A stretch of DNA of 64,000 nucleotides from Bedellia somnulentella (Eukaryota; Arthropoda; Insecta; Lepidoptera; Bedelliidae): positions 1,922,001 to 1,986,000 of the forward strand of contig OY755189.1 of assembly GCA_963576735.1 (NCBI GenBank). Direction: 5' to 3'. Shown piece by piece: positions 46,496 through 58,200 of this stretch. The notes beneath the pieces are model-generated. The model was given only the letters and a program-made list of their open reading frames with translations, was not told the DNA's origin and did no database searches. The translations under genes and the position numbers were made by a program. How positions within the stretch are numbered: the stretch's first letter is position 1; the number at the start of each line of letters is the position of its first letter.

Positions 46496-46951
46496 AACTG
46501 CAGTACTTTTCAATCTTCTTCGGGATTTTACTTCATGGTAATCACTTTCAATGAAATGGATTGAACACACGAACGACGTTTTTGGAGGCACCCAAAGTTC
46601 ATCTCGCCTTTCAAATCGTATAGCGGCAATCCATTTTTTTCGAATGACATCATTATGAGGAAATCTATAACAAAAATAGGAATCCGATTAAGGTTGAATT
46701 GTGTTTAGAAATTAAGACGATTTAAAATAAGTTGGTTCGAAAAATGTTGCATAAACCATCCACGTTTGGCAGAGATGCCAATCCGCCATCATCACTGTCA
46801 ATCAGCTGTCAATCACTGTTTGTTTACATGCGCTACAACAAGATATTTTGTAAATACGAAAATAAAATACTTACGCGTGAAAATGGACATCATGTGATTT
46901 ATTGTGGATACGATTGCTGCTCCGACACCATTTCACTTGACAAATAGTCAT
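46487..46951 (-). CDS. THAP-domain protein, short, inside P-like transposon
   Basis: Two exons: 46951-46875 and 46664-46487, joined across a GTAAGT...TATAG intron; 84 aa, unrecognised beyond the domain. The THAP C2CH ligands are visible: CQVKWC (C4, C9) and VCSIH (Cys and His about residues 60-63), with the typical HFHAFP, the conserved Trp of RKKW and the Pro of WVPP. THAP domains bind DNA; in P elements this is the N-terminal part of the transposase. The frame ends about 15 residues after the domain, with its stop inside the arm of a snap-back repeat, so it looks truncated by that insertion. It would make a DNA-binding module without a catalytic domain. An in-frame upstream extension to 47095 lacks THAP character. 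Expression is unknown. Confidence 0.65.
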
Positions 46952-47245
46952 TTCGGCTCCAAAAATCACCAAAAAATAGTGTTTTAGTGTTGACGTTTCG
47001 ACGTCAAGCTTATGCAAAGTGACGCTGAATACTAAATGCCGAAAATATACTTCGAGTAAGCCCCGCCCACAAGAGCACTTGGGAAAAAGGTACACAAAAT
47101 TTAGCGAGTTACATTTCTATAGTTTAATAGTTCGCTGTACTCAATATTGAAAAGTGTTGGTACTTACTAGCTTTCAACAAAATATACTTACATTCCTTTT
47201 TTGTCATACTTAAATATAATTAATTATTTAATAAGTTTAAATAAA

Positions 47246-47376
47246 TTTAAATCTTTTTTGTTCATGAAAACCTCATGTGGGGATTATTACTAATAAATAA
47301 AGGAAAGAAAAATTTCGAAATTTCATTTAAATTTTTCCCGCCTGTGTCGAAATTTTTCTTTCCTTTATTTACTAGA
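47246..47376. repeat. SINE D short inverted dimer
   Basis: Flanked by AAGTTTAAATAAA (47233-47245, 47377-47389). Almost only two tails facing outward (GAAAACCTCATGTGGGGATT at left, TTTCTTTCCTTTATTTACTA at right) with a small remnant of the tRNA 3' end. Confidence 0.8.
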
Positions 47377-47699
47377 AAGTTTAAATAAAGTTGTTTGTTC
47401 CTTCTGTTCTACATGATTAAGGCAAACCTTACAAAAGTCTGTAAACAAAACTCTCAAAATTTAAAATATCATCATATAATTCTGAGTACTTACTGGAATG
47501 TGGATTTGCTTTAAAAGAAATAAATCAAACAAAGAGCGATACCCAATTTCATGATTTTATTTTATACGATACAACTTATATTTGGACTGCCATTAGTCTT
47601 CAATAATAATATAAATTACAAAACAATAAACAATTCTTATATAGACATTATTTTATTTTTAGATTAAATATAAGCAATTTAAACTCAATTTAGCAATAA

Positions 47700-48440
47700 C
47701 CTTACATAACGATTACGCCGCACAGAGCCGAAGGGTAGACAGAGGTAATAACATATTGACATCTGGCTCTTAGACCCACATTTTGCTAGCATGTGATAGG
47801 AGACAGGTCTGTCCCCGTCTTTAAACGAATACCCTGTCACATGACTAAGTACAATTTCTCCATGTGGGTTTCCTCACCGTTAACAACCTTGGTAAATTAA
47901 CCACACATATGACATTAGAAATGACACATAGGTGTAGGTCCGACTAAGCGGCTTATTCCGTTTATCCACCCTAAAAAATCCTCCCTAAGTCGGATATTCG
48001 GAAACGCATGTCCGATTATCCACCCTGAACGGGGTGGATATCCGGAATGCATATAATATGGTTCTTCCGATTTTTTACCCCAAGTACAGTAATTTACAGA
48101 AACAAAATGGGTCCAAGAAACATCGTGAACATTAAAATACTTAAGATAAACATACCTACTTTCTTACTTACAGTTTGAATAAAAATATCTTACAAACTTA
48201 GGGTCTTTTATCTGTAAATGACTGTACGTAGGCAGGGTAGAAAATCGGAAGAAACATTTTATTATGAATTCCGATTATCCACCCCGTTCAGGGTGGATAA
48301 TCGGACATGCGTTTCCGAATATCCGACTTAGGGAGGATTTTTTAGGGTGGATAAACGGAATAAGCCGACTAAGCATTTGAACTCCTGCATAAGGAGCAGT
48401 TCTCTTCCCACTGAGCTATCAAGGTTTTTATGATTAACAA
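47700..48440 (-). repeat. SINE B copy split by MITE-1
   Basis: Body 47700-47941, tRNA-like head remnant 48375-48430 (ACTGAGCTATCAAGG); MITE-1 occupies 47950-48366 between them. Confidence 0.75.
47950..48366. mobile_element. MITE-1 copy
   Basis: 417 bp, same long inverted repeats as the copy at 31939, with an 8-bp duplication GACTAAGC (47942-47949, 48367-48374). Inserted into the tRNA-like head of a SINE B copy. The 8-bp duplication in both copies supports a hAT/P-type mechanism, but the ends do not match classical families. Confidence 0.8.
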
Positions 48441-49284
48441 AATGTGATTGTGTTTATTTTCATGTCACTCAGACTTTTCCTTAGACCTTTCGTCTGTGCG
48501 AGGGCGGACTTACTAAGGTCCCTAAGCTGTGTCAAGGTCACCAAAAAAATTCGCACGCGAAAATTTGCGCGCCTGATTGCAGAAATCATAAAAATTTAGC
48601 TATACTTTATATGGTACTACCTTATTTGGCTGTTTCAAGTAGTTTTTCAGATTTCTAATGAGTATTTTGGTACTTATTGTACTAGTTTCAAAGATATAGT
48701 ATAATTACATACCTGGAAACAAAATCGGGTATCCCTTTGTTCTCCCCGGGTTGGGAAAAATGTTATTTATATTTTTATTTTTGTAATTTTGTCACTTTAT
48801 AAAGTTGTATCATGCAGAGCGATAGTTTCACTATTTTATGGCGCAAAAACCACTTCGCATTACACAAAAAAAAGGATCACCAGATGTTTACAAAAGTTGC
48901 ATAAACACTTGTAACCCGACACCGACGCTGAGCACGGTGAATTCAAACTGAAATTTGAAACGGTTGTGTTCAAATGAATGATTGGTTGTTTTGTTTTTCT
49001 TACGCGGCTATGTTCACTTGACTTACTACAATTTAAGTCCAATGGAAACTATGCCTTATTCATTTTAAAATAAAGTTTAAATTCCATAAAAGTGGCCCAA
49101 AAAAATCATGTCACGGATCCGTGCCTAAACAGTTGACTGGTGATGTCACGGATCCGTGACACCACAGACGAAAGGTGTATTTGATTTGAGTGCAGAAAAA
49201 GCATTTTTATCATTTGACTTTATAGTAAAGGTATATCTCAATTTTGATACATATAATTAATTAGTAGTAACAAAAGTATTACTT
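48441..49284. other. 3' flank of peptide:N-glycanase
   Basis: No named repeat. Two copies of TGTCACGGATCCGTG (near 49110 and 49145), about 35 bp apart, form short palindromes. The mRNA 3' end is presumed here; I cannot choose a poly(A) signal. Confidence 0.35.
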
Positions 49285-52200
49285 TTAATTTCGTTTAACA
49301 TTGACAACAATTTCAAACATAGTATTTTTGGCGTCCATAGACTGTCGAAATAATTGGGCGTGTTGCCAGGCCACATTTCCTTTACCGCCGCTCAGCTTGG
49401 CAGATATGGTCACACTTTTGAATCGGCACTCTATGTTTTTTTGTATCTCTGAAAAGAATCAATTATTAGTGAGTATTTTTTTGAACTTATAAATAAAGAA
49501 TAAATAAAGGAAAGAAAAATTTCGTCACAGGCGGGAATTTCTTTCCTTTATTTTATTAGTAATAATCCCCACATGAGGTTTTCATGAACAAAAAGATTTA
49601 AATTATTTTTTGAACTTATTCAAGTTACTCGGTTTACGGTAGAGTGTGAGGATCCCCCACACCGTGCAGCCTTGTCGTGGCGTGGGGGCTCAGTAGCCCC
49701 GGGCTGGTCACCCGGGTTGAAGCCAATGCACCAAGGATCCGCTTCACTCCTCTGTTTTCAGAGTGAGTAGTAAGCGGACTGGGTGAGGAGAAAACCTCGT
49801 TAAAAAATCAAGGGAACTCGTAACTTAAGGCTTGACCGCGAGGAGTAAACCTCTATAAAAAATCGGAAGAGGAGTAGACCTTCCGCAAAAATCCGAGGAT
49901 AAAACCTCGTGAACGTTTTGACGTGCCCTCCAAAGCACGAAGTCTTTGTATATTTTGGGATAATCTGGTGATTTAAACTAGCATACTCCACCAAACCGGG
50001 ACCAAACTTACAAATTGAAATTATTGCCTCCCGAGAAACGAACCCAAGACCCCCAAATCGTGAGACGAACGCTCAAACGTTGTAAGAAACTGGCAGTTAT
50101 GAAGCTTAGTAAAAATGAATTTAGTTAATATCTGAGAGCGTTTTTTTTCAGGTTACCCTAGTGACTTCCTCAATTACCCCGTTCCAATTTATCATAACCT
50201 TAGGGGACACTCTGTATGATAAAAATATGATTTATTTTCCATTATAGTATCACTAACATACGGAATCTGGTAGTTTTATTCAATAGAACCAGCAAGAGAT
50301 AGAAAACAAGATTAATATATACCATTAACTTTGGTAACAACCGGCGCTCTATCATCGAATTGCAAAGTCCATTCGATACTTCCGTTCTCGTACAATTTGG
50401 TGGATGCGCAGATGGCGATTGATGTTACTATTAATCCGTCGTTGGCAGAAACGCGCCATGAAACTGAGCCTGTTGGCGAATCCTCTGAAAAAAGTATTTA
50501 GTCTTTTTTAAATCAGTACATAATAATATGTACAATTCAGGGGTTTTATGGAATTCCTAACTATAAACGTAAACGTTCACGCCGTTTATCCCCGAAGGGT
50601 TAGCAATTCTTCTGAGCAACACGTGACAGCGCCACCTAGTGTCCAAAGTAGGTACCCACGTTTTGCTTAGACAATTCCTAAACAATGTATAAAATGCCGA
50701 GATTGGCAATGTATGACATGTTCCAAACATCGTGTAGAGTTGTGTCGAATTTGGTCTCCATAGGTTAAAATCAATTGTTATAAAACTACAACATACAGAA
50801 AGACTGTGGTCAGGTTAGGTTAGTGGTTAATGGCTCAGCTAATTTGTATGGAGAGTTATAAAAAAAGCTCTATACAAGGTGGTTCCATAGTAAAAGTTTT
50901 TTACAATGCTCTTCCTAACAACACCCTGTACAGAAACTATACTTATTTATACTTACGCCTGTTGTTCCCATTGGGGTAGGCAGGGACTATAGAACGCCAC
51001 TTTGTACGATCCTGCCAAATCTCTCTTGCATCTGACAAATCATCATTCATCGTTCTTCTCATTCATGTTTTTTTTATTATTTTAACTCCGGACTTTCGCT
51101 TCTACTTTATAAATTTACTAAAAATAATATTTACCTTCTCTCGCCAAATACACCATTCGCCAATCGGACTCCTCTTTCCTAAACAAATTTTCACACTCAA
51201 AGACGCCATTACTCCATTCCTTAATAACATTAACATTATCACCATCCTTAGTTATCTTGTAGGTGTTGGCAGCTGTGTTATATTTGATGGAGTATGTACC
51301 AGCTTCTGTGAGATCGAAAATGTGTTTCTTTGAGCCTATTTCGCCTCTTTGCTTTCGCCATGTTTTTGAGCCAGATATTCGCCCTTGGGTCTCGTAGTCA
51401 GATGGTTGCCTGATAATTAAATTAGAACTTATGTTAAATCATACATACATAAACTCACGGCTATAAATCCCTAGAAGAGGTAGCCAGAGCTAAGGGATTA
51501 GAAATTCAGCCACTTTTGGAAAGTTGAATGGAGGAAAAGATGGTAAAATAAACAACAGCATCGCCCAAAAATCCCTTAAAAGCCCCAATACGCCTCTTAC
51601 TTACACTCACCGGAAGAAATAGGGTAGTGCTATTCAAGCCGACACTACACAGCTGTTGTGAAAACAATCATTAGATTTATGCGTAGTGGTTTTTGTCTTG
51701 CTATTTTCAACGATTGTTTGGATCAAAAGTCCTAAAGTGGTAGCCACGCACCGGACTTATTGATAACCTTTCAGAGAATAATTAAAGCTAAAGTTTTAAA
51801 TACGGATAGAAAGAGTTATAATATAGCAGATATCTAACATTTGAGGGTCACTTCATCCATCAAGACCCTATCACTTATATTGGAGTTAAGTTGATGTTAT
51901 TACATTCGAATATAAATAAAAAAAAAGTGTCCGGAACTTTAGTATTAAAAATTCTTCAGCCATTTTTGGAAGTTGAGCGATTAAAATATTGTAAAATAAG
52001 GGTTGGTGCTGATGGGTCACCAACCGTATCGCCCAATAAGCACATATGTAGCAATTATTACATATCCTAATTTGCCTCTTACGACACCCGCGGGTAGAAA
52101 TGAGTAAGTGCTATTCCAGGCCAACACTACACAGCTAAACAGCACCGTTTAAAGTAATTTATTATAAGAAAATACTTTCTTTGTATAAAACAAACACAAA

Positions 52201-55200
52201 CAATCTCAGAAAAAATAAAAAAGTTGCAACATTTTTCTTGAAAGCCAAATCAAATAACGATTTTCAAAAACTCACCGCTCTACCATCAATTCTACCAACT
52301 CCTCAATGCATCGTCTATTCAGGAACTTCCTCCTCGCCTCAGTCACCTGTTTTTGCCTCTGTTCCCTAAGCAATACCATTGTGCTGATCAGCTCTGACTC
52401 TGTGCAAAGATTTCGCCGTTGTCTTATTGCAGTATGATTGCTTGAATATCTGAAAATTACGGTAATGATCTGGATAAGTTTGAGAACTAACTTACATATA
52501 TATTCTTCTGGCTATAAACCCCAAAAAGTGGAACCCAGAGCTTCGAGATTAGAAGTTCCTAATACATTTCTGATTCCTTAGCTCTGGCTACCCCTTCTAG
52601 GGATTTATAGCCGTGAGTATATGTATGTATGTATGTTAAATATTATGAAACTATATTGTTGAATTCTGATTAACTGGCTACCCTTTTAACGGATTTATAG
52701 CCGTGAGTTTATGTATGCATGTAATTATATTTATGGAGAAATCTAATTACTATGAATTACTGCCGTGTAGTGTCGGCTTAGAATAACACTACCCCATTTC
52801 TACCCGTGGGTGATCGTAAGAAGCGACTAAGGGTATAGGGGCTTATTAAGTGATTTTTGGGCGATGTGGTTGGAGACCCGTCACCAAAAACATTTATTAT
52901 TACCATCTTTTCTCCAATCAACTTCCAAAAGTGGCTGAGAATTTTTTCAATACAAAGCCCTGGCTACCTCGTTATGGGATTTATAGCCGTGAATATATGT
53001 ATGTATGTATGTATGTAATTACTATGAATGAGGAGTAGCTCACACCTCCTATCTGCCATTCAACCTTGTCCAACTATGTACCAAATACCCAGTATATTTC
53101 TGCCCGATATGTAACAAAACTAACCTCCTAGTGCCAGAACCTAGCCAGACCATATGTATAAACGGCTTTGAAAAAATACAGACATTACTTTTCGGTAAAA
53201 ACCAGGATTGAAAGATACAAGGAATACTAAATAGATGTAAAACTTTATTAATAGGTAAAGTAGGTTATTTTTTAATCGAATGGATTATATAATAAGAAAA
53301 AATATTCAACAATAGCCACAATATTCTTGCTCTGAGTGCAAGGTATGATTTCGTAGAATAAAAAAAATAGGCGCTTTCGATTTTCATTCATTCCATCATA
53401 TACATACGGCTGTAAATCCCAAAAGGGGATAGCCAGCACTTCGGAATTTAAACTTTCTCAGTCTTTTGGAAGTTTCTTGGAGAAAAGACAGTAACAGTAA
53501 TATAAATAAAGTATCTCAAATTTACATACATACATACATATACTCACGGCTATAAATCCCTAAAAGGGGTAGCCAGAGCTAAGGAATTAGAAATTCCCCA
53601 GCCATTTTTGGAAAGTTGAGTGGGGTAAAGATGGTGAAATAAAGGTTGTTGGTGATGGGTCTCCAACCGCATCGCCTAAAAATCCCTTAATAGCCCCAAT
53701 ACCGTTAGTCGCCTCTTACGTACACCCACCGGAAGAAATGGGGTAGTGCTATTCTAAGCCGACACTACACAGCATCTCAAATTTAAGTAAAAGTAATTTA
53801 CAATGTAATAAACTAACCTCCAAGTGACGTCTTGTATTTCATGCCGTGATACTCCGATGATATACGATAGTTTCTTGCCCCATCCATGCTCGTATGTTAG
53901 AGGGGCATTTATTTGGGCTTCACACGGGTCCACGTGAACCCACTTTTTGGATTCGTAGTCATAAACCTGTAAGCAATGGAATAAAAAATACAATAAAATA
54001 ATTGCTCCGTGGAATTCTATTCACATTCTATTTTGAACAACTTGAATAAATTAAATGCTGTGTAGTGTCGGCTTAGAATAGCACTACCCCAATTCTTCCG
54101 GCGGGTGTACGTAAGAGGCGACTAACGGTATTGGGGCTTTAAAGGGATTTTTGGGCGATGCGGTTGGAGACCCATCACCAACAACCTTTATTTTACCATC
54201 TTTTCCCCACTTAACTTTCCAAAAGTGGCTGAGGAATTTCTGATTCCTTAGCTCTGGCTACCCCATCAAGGGATTTATAGCCGTGAGTATATGTATGTAC
54301 GTATGTATGTTGAATAAATTATAGTACAGGTTAAAGGAGGATGGGCACATATGTATGGCACCTGGTCCCAGCACCAATCAGGATGAGTGATACGTCGTTG
54401 GAAAGGTTATTTTTTGTAAAATAGAACTAACTAAAGCGCTTGTACTAAATTGCTGCCGTTTTTGAGAAGGTTACTTTTAAAGTTCTTTTTCACAAGACTG
54501 TTCGTCATATTTGCTTCATGTTTTTGATACATTTTCGATTTAATTATGACAATTTATTGCAAACTCTGACAGTGTATACAATGTCGTTTCAGCATTGAGA
54601 TGTTTTAAGTATAACATAATTACTACGTTACACCAGAAACATGAATTATCATAATTTCACATAAATTAACGATATCAAGATTTTCAAAAAACTGTACATT
54701 AAAATCGGCAGCTCAAACAACATTGCTCTGATAGTCTTTTTTTATCCTACACTAACTTTAGGGCTTTAGAATGATATATGATTCAACTTGATTGAGCATG
54801 GGGACCAAAATGCCCATCCTCCTTTTATGCTCAAGACATGCTTATGACGAAGAAAGTATCTGTTTTGATAAAGATAAACTTTAAAAAACGGCTTTCTAAA
54901 GTCATTCCTCAATGGTAACATTTATTCGAATCTATATAATATTCCGTCACAACCTGGTCTATGATGCCTTTGACCATTATGCAAAATTTGTTTGAGGTCG
55001 GATATACCGTTTAGTTTAGGTTACATGCAAAGTACAAAAGTTGGGGGTAAATGGAGCTTCGCTCAAATAACACTCACCTCACACCAAACATGATCCGTAA
55101 CATCGTAGACGTATCTCGCATCGAGTCCCACCGCGCGACACAGCAATGTAAAGCAATTGGCCCACTCGCCGCAGCGGCCGGCGCGGGTGCGTAGTAGGAG

Positions 55201-58200
55201 GTGCGGCTTATTGTGCCGGGGAAACGAACCCGGGTTGCCGCACTGCAAGCACTTGTATAACTGGGGGGGGGGAATATAATTTGAATTATTGATAACAAAA
55301 AATCTAAAAGTAAAAGTCGCCTATTATAGAAAGACGCGTAGGTTCGAATCCTGAGGCGGACATACACAAATGATTCTAAAATAAAGTGTGGTAAATTATT
55401 ATGTGAAGAAATGCACATGCATCTGCGTTTGAGTTACTTAGCCATTTGCGTTTGAGTTATTTCAATCATAGAATCATAAATATGTTCCATTCAAAATCCT
55501 GCAAACACAAAGCGAATATAAATGAGGTAAATCAGATGTATTTGATGTAAGACCGCGGACACAACGCGAAGCGTTTGCCCACTCACCGCAGCGGGCAGCG
55601 CTTGTGCGTAGTAGAAGGTGCAGCTTATTGTGCCGGGGAAACAAACCTTGGCCACCGCAGTGTGAGCGTTTGTATAGCTGGGGAGGGGGGGGGGATAGAT
55701 ACTCTTATATACTCAAAACAGGTTAAAATTAAGTTATACATGATGCATAAATCCCAAAAAGGGGTAGCCAGAGCTTCAGATTTAGATATTATACAGGCAC
55801 TTTTCAAATAGTGGCTTAGAATAGCATTAGGTCATTTCTACCCATAGGAGTCGTAACATGCGACATGATGTAGGGTGCTGAGGCTTTTTAAGTAATTTTT
55901 TAACCATTTGGTTGAAGCTCCATCTCCTTACACATTCAACTTCTAAACGTAGCTGAATAATATAATAATAGTACAACCATGGGATTTAACCCATACATTA
56001 GTATGTAAATTATTTAGCAGTTTCATTTACACATAGCAAAAGATCATTGTGATCATACTCACTTCAACACGACACAAATCGTTCTCAACTAATTTAGTTA
56101 CGGTATTCTCCAACACAGTATTCTTGGAGCCACATTTCTGACAGTCTGGTTTGTCCATCCATTTGAAGAAACTCTGCTTAAACCAAAGGACTAGTTCCAT
56201 CAGAAGTGCTTTATCGAAGGACAGGTCTTCTTTTACTTCACCTGAAAAGAAGATTTTGAGAGAGTAATGAAGAATTGCTTGCTAGATTTACATTTTATCT
56301 CTATCGCATCAAATTCAAATTCAAATTCATTTATTTCCAAAAACAGTACATTACAGTTATTCTTATATCTGTGGCCCCCGCACTAGGTTAGACCTGTATC
56401 GCGGGCAGCCTAATAAATTATACAAAAAAAAAAGATCTCGGATAAAATGACAATATAATTAATTCAATCAATTAATAATAATTAATTAATTAATAGTGAT
56501 TAATCCATAATATGATATTATATATATTTTTAGGTACAATAATATATACATTTTTTATTATTTAAGATAAGGTTAATATAATGAATGAGTAGGTGTATGT
56601 GTGTGTGTAAGTGTGTGTGTGTTTGCGCATCAGTTTTGTGGTTTTGTGTTAGGTCACTCGTTTATTCATTTTCTTATTTTTAGAAGATTCTCAGTCTCTT
56701 CATAGTCTAGGGTAAGAAGATAGCTAATAACTTCAGACTTAAAATTGCCTTGATTATTCTTTTTTAATATTTTGTTAACTTTTTCATACAGATAAGGTCC
56801 CAAAAAGTTGAAAAATTTCTGCGCAAAGGTAGTTTTTGTTCTTGGTCGGGGTATAGATTGAACACGAGATGGAAGCAACTTGCCTGGTTCATTCGACCTT
56901 CGGTATATGGTGTGGTAGATGAGTGATGCACGTAATATAAAAAGTTGACGCACAGAAAGCACTTTAGCTTCCTGATATAGCAGTTTTGTGGGATACCGGA
57001 ATGGTTTGTTTAGAGTGACTTTCAAGACGGATCTTTGGGATCTCTCTGCTTCAAGCATAGCTGTTTTTGCTGCTCCACCCCAGGCCAAGATACAGTATGA
57101 CATTACTGACTGGCAGAGAGATTTGTATACCGTCAAAAGAAGGTTGATTCCTGCAGCTCCTCTGAGCAATTTCATTATGTGACTCAGTTTCCTCACTCTA
57201 CTTGAGACGGCGGCGGTAATATGATTTTTAAAGGATAAATTTTCATCTAAAATTATTCCAAGATATTTCAGTGACGACGGGTTGTTCAATTCTTGGCAAG
57301 TACACGTTTCTGAGAGGCAGTTAGCCGAATGAACTATGAACCTTAAGGGAATGAGTTGCAGAAGGTTTTGATCTTTTAGTCTTATGAAAGCAAAGATATT
57401 GAGTCTTGGAAGAATTAAGGGTAAGTAAATTCCTGTTTAACCAAGCGAGAATTAGATCTAGGCTGGATTGAGCTTTATTAAATGCCTTTTGCCAGGAGGT
57501 CTCTCTAATAATAATGGCAGTATCATCGGCGTAGCAAAATATTTCCATGTCGTTTGACTTTTGGAGGACATTTGCTACGCTGTCAATGTAGATTTGTCAA
57601 TTTAGAATTGGCCCTAAAATACTACCTTGAGGGACTCCGAAAGGTATATCTGCCAATTCGGTATGCAAAGTTTTACAAAAGTGGTGCTGATTACGAAACC
57701 ATTTCGAGATATTATGTTTTAAAACATATTTTCTTGAAATTAAATCAAACAAAGTTAAGATGACCTTTATTTTAACAAAATACTGTAATAGTATTTGACC
57801 TTCATCGTTATTTCAAAGACAATTGTTTTTGTAGTATATTAATAAAATATCGAAAATCATAGGTTTGTTTAGTATAATAGCGTAATAATTTCATTTGAGA
57901 TCACTATTTCATGAAATGTTTTGCAATCAGCAACATTTTTACTAAACATTTCGCTTTATTTGCATGTCGCTTCGTGATATTTTCGATCGATGACGTCATT
58001 AAGTACAAAAGTTGAACAATCTTTAAAAAATCATAACTTTGCAATTACTCATTTTAGATGAAAAATACTGAAATTAGTCTTTTATTTTCGTGTTTGCTAT
58101 CGAAAAACAATATTTAATAAATACCAAAAAAAAACTTTGCATACCGAATTTGCTCTGAACATACTGTTTTCTCTCTCTTAAGTAGCTACTGAACCATTCC

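Larger units (their letters stand above)
45772..47137. mobile_element. P-element-like DNA transposon with THAP gene
   Basis: Bounded by perfect 31-bp terminal inverted repeats (45772-45802 and 47107-47137, outer bases CAGCGAACTATT) and an 8-bp target duplication TACTCAAT (45764-45771, 47138-47145). TIR and duplication lengths are those of the P superfamily, whose transposases begin with a THAP domain. The only coding remnant is the two-exon THAP frame on the minus strand near the right end. The rest of a transposase is missing; its place holds a snap-back repeat (46350-46495) and a short LINE-like tail (near 46290-46345). Size 1366 bp. Non-autonomous. Confidence 0.75.

Noticed and set aside
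56457..56620. AT-rich and GT microsatellites as regulatory elements
   Set aside because: Simple sequence at the LINE 3' end; no support for a function.
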